DNA of 64,000 nucleotides, taken from NCBI GenBank assembly GCA_036583965.1, contig JAZBQD010000013.1:13850618-13914617 (forward strand), written 5' to 3'. Positions 12,860-25,600 of this stretch are shown here, piece by piece (positions within the stretch are counted from its first letter, which is position 1; the number at the start of each line of letters is the position of its first letter). The DNA comes from Prunella strophiata. Taxonomy: Eukaryota > Chordata > Aves > Passeriformes > Prunellidae. Position numbers and translations under genes: made by a program. The notes beneath the pieces were generated by a model. That model was not told the DNA's origin. It did no database searches and worked only from the letters and a program-made list of their open reading frames with translations.

Positions 12860-13380
12860 TAACCACGACAGAACGCAGCACGTGAACAATTCTGCTCTGT
12901 GCAAAATCCTCCTGTGCCTGTTAAACATTTTAAACTATGTACTTTTCATTTACATTTAAATTAAACTGGAGTCATTCAGTTTGAGGCAAACGCCCATGGA
13001 AGTTGCTGAAAGAGTTTGCAGCACTTTCAAAGGCAAGGTAATCACAGCATCATCTTGCAGAAGTGCGACGGCTGCGGATCCTTCAGAGCTCTAATTGCTG
13101 TGCCCTTGCCTCTGTTATTTCATTTTGCTCAGCATGAGCATAACCAGGTGCTGGGTTTTCAGAACAGAAAAGAATGATGCTTTAGATGTGTGAAAGTGAA
13201 GGGTCGGAAACACGAATAAAACCAATTCCCCCAGGAAGTGATGAGAGATCAGATGAGAGGGACCAAAGAAAGGCTAAACAGCGCTTGTAAAGCTATTGAC
13301 GTGAGGCAGCGTACAAACCTCGGGAACTGGGAACACCTCAGTCCAGAACTGACTCGAATCCACAATTCTTTAAAACTGAC
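12860..13380. promoter_or_regulatory. CpG-enriched pocket, candidate regulatory element
   Basis: About 14 CpG dinucleotides fall in roughly 500 bp, clearly more than in surrounding sequence, though far below a true CpG island. Three familiar motif-like sequences are visible: a palindromic E-box CACGTG at 12879-12884, a CRE-like TGACGTGA at 13297-13304 (one base from the consensus TGACGTCA), and a spaced palindrome TGCTCA-GCA-TGAGCA at 13126-13140. Retained CpGs can indicate hypomethylation and function, but nothing here proves activity. No transcription start or exon is evident beside it. Confidence 0.2.
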
Positions 13381-16300
13381 AACTCAGAAGGGGTTAAAAA
13401 TGGGATAAAAACATTCTTCAGTTGTGTTCAAGGCAGCAAGGCCCATTTCCACATAAAATGCAGCTTCCAAATGGCTCTACATTGAGAATAAAGTGAGGAA
13501 TCCAGTGTGGTGGCACACAGGAAGGTTTGCAAACACCACCAAAATTGAGGCTACTCACAGAAATATGTTTGGGGCTAACAGGAAGTGGAGCAGGTATTGA
13601 ACCCCCCTTGAACTGCTCTACTGCTGCCTGTACCCTGCTGTGAGGAGCAGCACAGCCATGCTTCCAAGAGAGGTCACCTCAGGTACCTACAGGTGTGGTC
13701 CCTGGACTCTCAGGGTGCCATCAGCCAGGGCCATGGACCTCTGGACATTTCCTGCTTAACCTTTTATTCCAATGCTGCCATGTGCATTCACTGCATGGTT
13801 TCAGGAGCTCAAGGAAACAAGGAATCTTCCAAAGTGGTTGTGTAACATTGATGTCTGCCTGCAATCCAGAGCAGGAGCTGCAGCCCCAGGGCTGTGTGGC
13901 CTGCAGGGAAATGTTGCTCTCTGACCCTGAACAAATCTCTTGTCTTTCAGCTACCAGGAAGCCAGAGAAATCCGTGGACACCTTTAGCAGCCAGTCCACA
14001 TTCTGCATATATTCACCTTCAGGACTGTGGCTAAATTCAGGGTCACTAGCTAAATTCAGATAGCGGAGCAAGAGGAAAATAAGATAAAGTATATGATTAC
14101 CTGCTATTTTAATGAGCATTTCTGGCTGTAAATCTAATCAAAAGAATTATAAATACTGGGGAACACGCATGGCAGAAACCAGACTGATTAAATGTAAATG
14201 CTGCCATGTCCTGCCTGCAGCTGAGAGCAAAGAGCTGCAGACAAACTGGCTGCTGTGATCCCTGAGCCTGCTTTTACCTCATAACTCAAGGTCTTAGATG
14301 CACTGAAGCATCTCACATTGGCTCGGGCTAATGTAGTTAACTAATTTAACTGACATTGGATTTTCATTTCTTTGGTACAAGATCAGCCCCCTTTTTTCCT
14401 CTGTGCCATCTGCGAGTACAAAATATTATCTTGTCTTAATTTAAATTATTATAACAAGCCCATTCAAAGTATAAATCCTGGCATGGTACAACACTTGTGG
14501 CCAAGTTAATCCCCACTTAAACTTCATGAAGTTTTGAACAGGATTTTCTGAGGCACAGAATCTGCTACAGCTTCTGCTCAAAGTAAATTGCACAAGATTC
14601 TGTGCTGCTCCTGCTGCTGCTTCAATGAACTCTCTTCTCCTGCCTGTGAACATGTTCACAGATGAACATCCATTCTTGAATGGAAATCTAGAGGTTTTTA
14701 TTCAAGTCACATAAGGCAGAAAGATCCAAGCAAGAAATAAAATCTGGTGATGGATGAAGACTTGCAGTGTGCTTGATTAGATAAATTGCTTGAACTACTA
14801 TGATTACCAAATAAATCCACGCCCAATTCCAAGTTTACTTTAGACAAATAACCAAGGGCAAACTATAATCAACATTCTCAGTTATTCAGTAAGTTCCAGT
14901 CTGATCTGCTCAGAGCTTTCTACAAAGAACATTATCATGCTATCTAAGCCATATTCTTTAGTTTTCAGTCCTAAAGCTATTTTTCTTCCAAATATATTTG
15001 TCTCTGTTATAAGGGTTCCCCTCTGCCTCTCCATCTGTAATTACAGTGCAATAAAATGTATTTATTTGATTAATATCAAGAAACACACTTTTCTATGTAC
15101 TTGCAAACAGGGAAGGAATATTATTCCAAGCTGCATTACACCCAAATGCAAAGCATCAAACCATTTCATTTTGTCTGAGTTTTTAAAAAGCTAAATCTAT
15201 TCAGTTCTTAGTTTAAAAACAGAACTATTTGCATGTGTAGGAAGCAATGCAACCACATGCACATTTTAACCTAAATAATCAGGAAGTGATCACAAGTCAG
15301 CAAAGAGTTTTTAAATCGAGAAGAAAAGGATTTTGATGGAGGAGAGGGGAAGGATCTGGGGAAGTGCACAGGATGGAGAAGATGCAGAGCTGGTTGTGGA
15401 TGAAGGAGGAAGGGCCTTACCAGAATCTTGGATGTATATTTGGCAACAAACCCAGTACTCCACAAGCTAGTACAGTGAGGAAAAGCATGATACTAACCAC
15501 TCACCATTGTACTGTGGTTAAAGAAGCAAAATTGTATTTCTACAAGCTGCTTGCCAAGGTAAGAAGAAGTTTTTTGTCTCAAAAATATGAACTTCCCCCA
15601 AGACAAATCAGCTGAGGAAAAAGAGCAACAAGAATCGATTTTCTGATGGACAATGTGTTTATATTTCAGATCTAGCAATGTTGTTCTCCCACCTTCAATT
15701 ATCCATAATCCTGCCCCCACCTTTCAAGATTAACGGAAGCTTTTTATTTTACAGAGATTTGTTTTTATACTCAGTCTCCTGTCAAGAAAGGCACCTGTAG
15801 CTCTGACAAACATCTCCAGGCCTCACTAATCAGTGCTTTTGTTTTCTATACTGCAAATTTAATACAAAGGTTGTAGGGAGAGTCACGGAGACTGATGACC
15901 CCCATTTAATGACAAATAGGAACAACACTGGGATCTCAGCAGAGGCTGCTCCTTGCTGATTAAACAACTGCTCCAAGCCCAGCGGAGATGGCTCATTTGT
16001 AAGGGTGAGATGGGAATTCAGCTTTCAAGTCCAGTTAGCCTTTGGTGTGTCTACCTAGCCTCAAAGCACAGACTCCAGTAAGTGACATCAATCATCTATC
16101 CCAGAACTATTATCTCACAATCACCCCCTCATTTTTGATCAAGCACAGAACAGTCCTAGCTGGGAGCAAAGAGATTGTTCTTTTCACATTTGGAGTATGA
16201 CTTCAAATAATATTTGTTGTAGGCAAGAAGTATTTTTGACAGATATATTTCATAAATGGTCTGAGGGAAAAAAAAAAGGTTGAAATGTTAAGAATAAAAG

Positions 16301-19300
16301 TGCTGGATCTATTAATTGAAATAGGCTTTGATTAATATAATCATTATTTATGAAACAAAGGTGTGTAACAAGGAAAGATAAAAATATACTGAACAGTATA
16401 TGATAAGGCTGAATGACTGCTGGAATGATGGGCTAAAACACATATAGGTAGCTGAACCCAAATAATTGGATGTCTTTTGTATATCAGCATGCTTTTGAAC
16501 AATTATAGAGAGAACAGCACTGAAGATTAAACAAAAGAATCATGCATATTCCTCAGATGTTTTTTAAAACCTCTCCTTCAGCTTGGAACACAGGCATGAG
16601 TTTGTTACTGCAAATTCATGCCATCATTTCTTTGTAGGCCAGTCAGAAGAAACACTTCACAATCTGGACTTACCCTGAGTGTGTACTGCTAAAAACCCAG
16701 AAACCTGAAATCACAGCCTGTGCAGGTTATCTAAAGAAACAAGAACAGTGTGTTTCTGAAAACAATGGGGTGTATTTCTCTCTTGATTTTCTAGTGTATT
16801 CCAAAATGTTCCTCTAAACTCTTTAATTCTGAGACACCATTCCTATCCCCCTGTCCCACTTCCACTCACCTGCAGGGATGTGTCTGCCTGCACATTTATC
16901 TCAGGGAGAAAGTTTCCCTGCTCATGAAGGGTTTAGCATCTCTTATTTCTCTACTAAACCCAAATTGCCCCATCTCCTGGGTTTTCATTGATCTCATTTT
17001 TTAAATAATGCATTCCACACATTAAATATTTTGAAATAATCTAAATGCAGACCCCTTTGGCTTTCTTGTTCTACTTTTTAATATGTACAAATATTAATAG
17101 GGTGCACTTTAATATTTCTCATGAGCTCCTAGAGTATGAAACAGAACTCTACCAAAATTCCCTGAGACAGTTGTTAGGCCTCAGAAATGGAAACCTTGCT
17201 GGCCCTTGGCTGAAAGTCTGGCATTAGTGTGCTGCACCATGCTGAGGGGAATGGCAGATGATGTTCCTCTTGCCCACTCAGCCCAACCTTCAGGTCTCCT
17301 GTACAGCACCAACCTGTGCTCTTCCCTGAGCAGCAGAAGGGCTCATAACCACGTTAGAAAATGAGGGCTGGGGAAGCCCATTATGAAGCACAAACCACCA
17401 TTCACAGCTGCAAATCATCTCTTGGTAACGAATGCAAATGAGTCTCTGAAGATGTATTCACTGAACCAGGCAGCTGTAGAGGAAAAGAAATGGCAGCTTA
17501 CAGCTTCTGCCCCCAGGTGATGCTGAAAATGAGTTGCTTTTCATAATTATAGCAGTGCAGATTTAAAGGAGAGGAGAAGAAAAGATTCCTTTGCTAAGGT
17601 TTAAAACCAGTAGCTCCTCCCATCATGACACTTGACAATAGGCCAGGCTAACCAGAAGTGATACCTAATTCATCTGTGATGCCAATCTGTATCAGTGGCA
17701 CTTCTTTCAAACAAAGAGCATTATCAAAATGTAGTTCTGCAAATCAGTCAATTTAAAGAATGGCAAAATAAGGTCCCTGATTAAGCACCCAGTGATTAGG
17801 AGCTGTGCCTGCACACAGCTCTCCTGCAGTGGGAATGGCTGGTGGATGTTGTGCAGCCTCGTGTTTCAAGACACTGCAGCTCAAAGCAAGCTCTTTGCCT
17901 GGGCCCTTTTCCATCCCCAAAACAGTGTCAGGAGGCACCTGGGGAAGAAGCCTTTGCTCCTTGTGTATCCAGCTCTACTGAACTGGATTCAGAACTGAAT
18001 TCTCCCTGTGTCACTTGGACTGCTGCAGCTTCAGTGCCTGGTGCTGAGAGATGCAGCTGTTCACCCTTTTACAGGGACTAAGTTTCCAAATGTGGAAAAG
18101 TCATGTTTTGCTGGAAGTAAACTTGACAACATTAATCTTAGTAAAATGCAGAAGGACTGAATAGTAAAGTATTGCATATGTCATTGTTTTATCACAAAAA
18201 TAATGATCATAAATTATTTTCACTTATCTTTTAAAAGTGCTTTTCAACTTCTTTGCCTCCAAAGTGCTCTATAATCACTGACTGAGATTCTGAATTTAAG
18301 AAGCATTTCAACTAATGCTCAGCTTTTGGCATATTTCAGCTCACCTGAAATGGGCATGGTCATTTTGGACACTGTTAATCTGCAGTGAGGCCCTGCTGGA
18401 TCAGAACAAAAACCTCCAGTGCCTGAGATCACCTGGCTGCTGCTAAGATGCTGAAGAGGATCAAGAGGGTGTGGGAGGAGAATGGGAACAGGGTCATGCA
18501 CAGAACTGCCTAATGCTCTGTACTTAACTACTCACTGGATTTTTCCTTATGACCTTTCTACACGAACTCTCACCTCTCTGAGCAGGAGCCTGGCAGGATG
18601 AGCAATCCATGGCCTCAGAGATGTCTGTCAAACAGTGCAGAAAGCTTCCAGACTTGCACAGTTTAGAAGAACAAATAAACCACGTACCCAATACACAAGA
18701 GCTACACCAATTTGGAGACCAAAATGCAAAAGCAATTATTTGCTATAAATATTTAATATCCTTAATGCTTCCAACACTTCCAATGTGTCCAACATTTGCT
18801 TGCTCTTTTTTTTCCTTTCAACTCTTGGCTTCTGCAAATGCTAAAAACCAGCTGTGGCTCACGATTACATCAAATTATTTTACTGAGTAAACACTGGGTC
18901 AATCCATTTTCCAAACATGCCAACAGAAATTTTTCACATTTCTTTTATAAAGCACAAGGCTGATTCTAAAGCAATTATAGCCATGACAATGATGGATCAA
19001 ATGTATCTCATATTTTTCTTTACATTTTTAGCATTAGTTTGACTGAAAAATCCCCAAGACAACTTCAAATACTCCTCTTCTGACCTTATTTTGCCAAACT
19101 TAATTAAAACCAGAAAGCAAACTGTTATTTATTTCCGTACTGCTTTTTGTTCCTGTCATGTACTAACTGAAAGACAAAAAGAATTTGATTCTTTAGGTGT
19201 CATAAATCCCAACTCCCTTCATCAAGGAGTGCTTTCAAAATCTAGCAGCTGCTTTGAGGGCAGATATAGAAGGAGCCATAAAGGTTTTGTGTAATTTGCA

Positions 19301-22300
19301 TTTTAACATCAGGTTTGTCTACTGTTTTTTAAGTGAAATTGTTAAATTGCACTATCTCTGTAGCTGGCCTTTCCCCCACTTGTTTCCATTCAAACCCATT
19401 GCAATTCTCCTGACTTGACTGGCAGAGAAAGAAAGGGCTTTTCCTCTACAGGATGGTAAGTTTGAAGTCCCTGACTCTGAACACAGCAGGTGGTAAATAA
19501 TTTCTGAGTTCCTTGGTGAGAAACATTGCTCATGAAAACTAAGGTGGAAATCCTGAGGAAACCAGAAGATGTTTTTGAACAGGAGATTTTTGCTGGTGGA
19601 CATCTCCAATACCAGTGTCCAAATCTGGCCCTCTGAGCCACACAGATGGCAGAGCCTGCAGGTGCAAGGAATTCTTTCTTTGCTAATGCATGTCTGGCCA
19701 CATAATTGTGCCTTTATCTATAATCTAAGTAATGTCTTCTGAAAACAGGCTGAGGAAACCAGATCTACTTACTGCAGGAATAATTGGTATGCATTTTAAA
19801 GGAAAAAAAAAACAAAACTCATTTCAAATATAATTTCAACTATCCTCTAGCTCTGGCCTTAGGGAAAGAAAATTCTAAGACTTACTTGCAATCTTCCCTT
19901 ATTTTGAAGAATGTTTCATTTTGGTTTCAAGATTATTTGCAGCCCCCATTAATCTGGTGGGCTCCCAGGTGTATTCCTAAAATGTAGTTACATTAGAAAC
20001 AGCCAGGAAACTGCATTTTGTATCTTCCAGTAGAGAGAAATGGATGGAAAGTTTCCTCAGGCTTAATTTCTCATATCTTCTCATATATTTGATTCAACTT
20101 TGTAAGCATTTAATTTGGTTTTGATGGTTGTTTAATCAGTTTAATTACTATCTTCTATTATTTTGGGCTTTTTGTCCATATCTTAAACTTCTGAAGTCCA
20201 GTTTAATTAAGTATAAGCCTGGCTACCTTGGCATTTTGAGCTCTATGATTTGTATGACAAAAGCAGCAAAATGCCTGGGATAAGGATCATCTTTCTGTAC
20301 TGGGTAGGAACTGGCCTCCCCTACATTAATCTTGGGAGAACAGGACTCAAACAATTCCCTTCTAAATTAGGTCTTCTGGCATACAAAACTTTATTTATGA
20401 ACATACAGCCAAATTTTTCACCTTTATCCATTGGGGACTGAACTCTCTATTACTTCTTTAGAGACCTTTAGAATAAAGCTGTCTTTTATACAAAATCCCT
20501 TTCTCACTATGTTGGCAGTTTAAGAGGATCAGGAAAAAGCAACAAATAATTTGCTTCCACTTTAATGCTCTTTTAAATGGTCAGAAAAGAGTTTCAGTGC
20601 AATCTACAGTCAGATCTATTGCTAGTACCCAGTAGCATATCACAAAAGGAGACATTTCTAAGATTAAAAATAATAATCATGAAAATCATCCATGGAAAAG
20701 AATCCATCTAAAGTTATTCAGTGGCTGGCACAGAAAATGCATTCTCTACCTGAGACTAGTAATGAGACATCCAAGCAACTTGAAATGAAAAGCATATCGA
20801 AGGGATATTAAAAATAAAAGAATTTAGAATCCAAAAATAAATAAATATGATCATTCCAGGCAGGTAAATACTTCAGGAGATTACTGAGAAAGATGGGATT
20901 AATATCAATCTTATCTCCAAAGCAGAGAACTTAAAAGTACATATGGCAATCTGCTGGTGTTATTGGTATAAAAATTCATGCTAGATGGCAGACAGGGAAT
21001 TCAAAACAGACCTCTTTATTTTTTTTTCCCTCAGATAAAGAAGGTCTGAGAATAAACAAGAATAACTCAGCGTGTGAAAACATGGACTGGCAGAAAGGTA
21101 AAAACACAAAATAGAATTCAAGTCTCCGTGACAGATCTATCTATATGCAGGCTTCATTTCACACACATTCAGAAATTAAGATTAAGGCATGGGATGCAGG
21201 GTCACAGCATTCTGGGTGCTTTGAAGCAATATATTGAATTACATTGTAGGTCAGATTCCTCTGGAGACAAGAGATAAAGTCATCTTCAAAAACTAGAAAG
21301 GACGTATGAGAAATGCAGGCTAAAAAAATCATAAGTTAACTAGGGAAAAAATGTAAAGGTAAGAAGAAGAGTCTGTTGGAGAATATGAACGTGTCCATCC
21401 TCCTGTCCCCAGGACAGTGCCAGGGGAGGAAAAGCAATGCCAGTGGCTGCTTGCAAGGTGTGACACAAGTTCTGCCCATGGGAGTTAGGGCATATCAGTC
21501 AGTCCCAGAAACAAATCCTGACCCTGGTGCCACAGGCTTCTATCCCTTGGCTCCAGGTCCAGGACAATTCTTACACTGAAGAAAATTAGATACCCATCAT
21601 AGGAAAATTGATCAAGATAATGAGAACGACTGATAGGCTGTGAGAACAGGGCTGCCTTTCTGGGACTGCAGACATTCAGAGAGGATTCCCAGACAGTGAA
21701 AATCAAGGGACACAGCTCCTCCTGTAGAAAAGCAGAGGGGGAACCACGTGTCAGACCATGGCTCTCCTGGTACCATTCAGCCCAAGGACAATTCAACTAG
21801 ATCCAGAAAGCAGTGTGGTACACGACATGAGAGATTTGCCAACACCTCTCCCAGAGCCCCATGGAACTGCCCTGGTGGATGTGAAGCCAAGCCCACGATA
21901 TCCTACAGCCTCACACTGCTTGAATTTCACCACAGAGATGGGGCTCCGTGGCTTTTTGATCTATGCCAGCTCTGCAGCTGCTCTGTGTCACAGCAGCAGC
22001 CTGAAATAATCCTACACTGCAGCTAAATCTGGTTCATTTCATAAAACCTACAGCAGAAAATGAGGAGTATGATGCCCCTGAAAGGTTCTCAGTAATACAG
22101 TCGAGATCAACATCTAGAACAGCACATGAGCTTTGGCAACAGGCAGGTGAATTCTCAGTGGAAAAACAGATAACAGTGACAATGCAACAAAAAAATTGTG
22201 TGTCCATTTTCCATATGCTGGTACTCTTCCACATAAATCTGTTTAGATACAGGTATGTTATTTTCCCCTAGACCTCCAGCCAAAATCATCAAAAACTGTG

Positions 22301-22650
22301 ATTATTTGTATTTTTTACTAATCAGCTATACCCTCTGAGGTGTTCTTACATGTATTAACATCCTATCTGTACACAACCTATTTTCCAAGCTATGACAGAG
22401 AGTGGTAATTTTTTCAAATTGGGAAAAAAGGGTTGCTAATATCCTAAAGTAACAATTTCTGCAGAAAGGCTTCTAATCAATATCAGAATCCATGCACTTG
22501 AGGTATCCTTGAAGAATTTAATGTGTTTCTTGTACTAATGATATATTTTTCTGTGAAGTTAAAGTAATAACTTTCACATAATTTTAATGTGTTGGCACTG
22601 TTCATTAAAGCAAAGATTAGGTTGCCAGATGATAGCATGCTATTAAGTCT
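13381..22650. other. Unique non-coding sequence
   Basis: About 9 kb of A+T-rich DNA without a recognisable gene, RNA or transposon. The largest open frames (around 13700-14120) overlap on opposite strands and share no family features. Only short A or T runs and small two-copy repeats, such as one near 20070-20090, are visible. Confidence 0.6.
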
Positions 22651-22677
22651 AAAAAAAAGAAAAAAAAAAAAAAGAAA
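22651..22677. repeat. A-rich run interrupted by G
   Basis: Twenty-seven purines, nearly all A, with two interrupting Gs. No upstream coding remnant or flanking duplication is seen, so I call it a simple repeat and not a retrocopy tail. Confidence 0.9.
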
Positions 22678-25600
22678 TTATCTATTTTGACACTAACTAG
22701 GCATAATTAATGGCTATCTGAAGTGGATTTCCAAGTAATAGTACACAGCTTGCTGACAAGGATAAGAAATTCCATAATTCCATGACAGCAAATGTGCCAA
22801 ATTGCATTTGAAGCTCTATAGAGGTTTGTATGAAGCATGAGTAAAAAACATGTGATGGAAATCTGAACTTCCAACTCTTGTGGCTGCACCATGATCTATC
22901 TGTACATATCAAATGATACATCAACAACTGCTAAAGGCTGCTAAGCAACAGGAAGAAGGAAAAAATTATAGATAACTCCCACTTTCTGAAAAAAGAACAG
23001 GGTAAAACTTTTTTCCAAAGACTCTGTGATGTACTTGTTAAAAACCAATGACACCTCCAGCAATGCCCCCCACGTATGTTTCTCAGCTCTATATTTAGAG
23101 AAGAAAACGGATTTGATTGTTCTGCAGCCAGAAGTAAATGCCAAGAGCCCTGACTGGGCATGGCTGGTGGGGCACTTCTCCGGAGAGAGGAAAGAGGAGC
23201 TGTGACTGTGCCTGAGCCCCGAGCACCCCAGCCCCAGGGCTCCTCTGCGACCCCAGGGCAGCTCACAGGTGAGGACAGAGAGCAGTCAGGCTGGGCTGGA
23301 CTGCAGAGCAGCCAGGTGTCAATCCACCTTTAATATCAACACAAATTGTACACATTGCCACCAATCTCACAGCCCCGTTTGCCTGCTTTTATCATCAAAC
23401 ACAGGTAAAAATGACCCCAGTGAAGGTTTCTGGGCCCAGGTTACTGTCAGTGGCTAACAAGGAGAAGCCAGGATTCTGGCCCTTGCTATCAAATGTACCA
23501 GCAGAGAATTATTGTATCTGCCAAGGTGACAGACAATTAGAAATGCTGGTTTGCACAGGGACGATTTTCTTAGAGAAATTCACTTCAGCAGAGCATTTCT
23601 GTGTTTCAGGTTCTGATGCTGAGTGTGCGCACAAGGACAAGGAGCAGTGACAGGACACAGATAATGAGCCTGGATCTCCCAGCATGGCACATTAACTGAG
23701 GGAATTGTGCAAGGTGAGGGCCTTATGCATCTGCTTGAGAATGATGTATGGGCCATGGGTCTGCACTTAACACCAGCTACACAGTCCTAGCAAAAATCTT
23801 CTGCTCTTCAGGTGCAAAGCTGTGTGAGAGCTTGAGTGGCTGAAGCAATGAACAGCACAGAAATTGTTACTGTGTCCAGGCTTTTCAGCTCCACTTTCAT
23901 GGCATATGATTTTAATATTTCTTTCTAAATTCCTCTTATACCTTTTTTTCCTTTATAACAGCACAATAATCCATCTCATACCTATTCATCCTTCTGATTA
24001 TTCTCCTTGTCAGCTATTTGTACATTTTTACCTTTTGTAGGAATGCCACATGAAAGAATAAACTTAATAATAGAGAACATTAATAAACACCCTTGTGTGT
24101 CTGGCTCTTTCAGCTTCTCTAATCCACACTTTGTTCCCTCTTTTAAGTAATGTCCCACACAAGACTCACTCAGCTAATCAGAGGATAAACTTAAAAGGAA
24201 GAGATGAATAAATCACATTAAACTGGAAAGCAGCCAAGATATTTTCAAAAAACCAAAGGTGAAATCTCAGTCCCAGTTGAAGCTCCTAGCAAAACTCTCC
24301 TTGATTTCAGGAGGATTAAATTCATCATGAATGTAAGACCTTTGTGGCCTGTCACTTTTTGCCATTTGCAATGAGACCTAAAGCTGAATGAAAAGAGAGA
24401 GCTCCAACACACCCTGAGAGACCTGTTTTCCCAGCAAATGCAGCATTATGGCTGTTTCTCTAAGGATCCTTGGCTTTACTGGTGATTAGTTTTAAAATGT
24501 GCTGACAGAATTTGAAAATAAGTGGTCCTGATCTCCACTTCTCGTTGCACTTAATTTCGCTACAAAGTATTTTTAACTGTTTGCAAAAATGTTCCTTCCT
24601 AAAATGATATGGGAGAGGAAACTAAAAGTATTGCTTCCTGGATAGCAAGGGATCTGGGGGGCAGTGAGGGAAAAACAGCCCAAGGAAAAACCAACAGCCT
24701 CCGTTTAAAAAAAGTAATCACTGGATGCTTTTGTGCCTTCCAGTTATAAATTTGATTCAATGGGTCTCTAAATTAAAGCAGTGATAAGCAAAATCAACTT
24801 CTTGTACAAAGAGATGAGGAAAGAAAGGAGAAAGCTCTCTGAGACATCGGGTTTGTTAATCATCTGAGAAAAGAGATGTCCAGAGCACCCCTGGCACCCT
24901 CTGTGAGCAGCAGCTCTCCCTTCCCTGTCACTGAGACACTTGGGTGACACAGACCATCCTCTGCTCACCAGAGGGACCTGGCTAATTATTAGATACTAGT
25001 GATGCTAAGGAACCCAAAGCTGCCTGGCACCACAATGGCCCCAGGCCATTTGACAGCTTGGTACAGATGTTATGTGAATTTCTGGAAGAATTCTTTTCTT
25101 CATATGCTCAGTGTAAGGGAAGGGATGGGGCTTTTCTAACCGATCTTTGAAAAATGAATTTTTAATGAAAACAAAACTCTTTTTCTATCCTTTTGCAGCC
25201 CAAAGATCCTTGCTCTCAAAGAGAAAGAAAATGCTGAACTGATTCAGAAAGGAAGACTTTTTATAGAGAAAGAGACACTTTAACTTATCTTTTAGCACCA
25301 ATTATTCCTATCCAGCTGATTGTTACAGCTCTGGTTTCAAAAGGATGGATTATTACTAAAAGATTTATACTGAATCACTGTTAAAAATGAATACTTATTA
25401 TAAATTAGGTTGAACAAGAAGGGTGGGCCTGTATCTTAGCTCCACGGGGGTCCAAGATCACTTCCCACTCCCCCACATATTTATCTGAAGAGAATTAAGC
25501 TCTATTGTAGACCACTTCAATTTGGCACAGCCAGGGTAACAAACCTCCTCCTTTTTCCCACATCTTTCTTTGCTTTTCACTGTAAGTGCTTCGGGGTGGT

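Noticed and set aside
13695..14119. Opposite-strand 122- and 132-codon frames as a gene pair
   Set aside because: They overlap almost entirely, have no recognised similarity, and lack any supporting promoter or splice structure.
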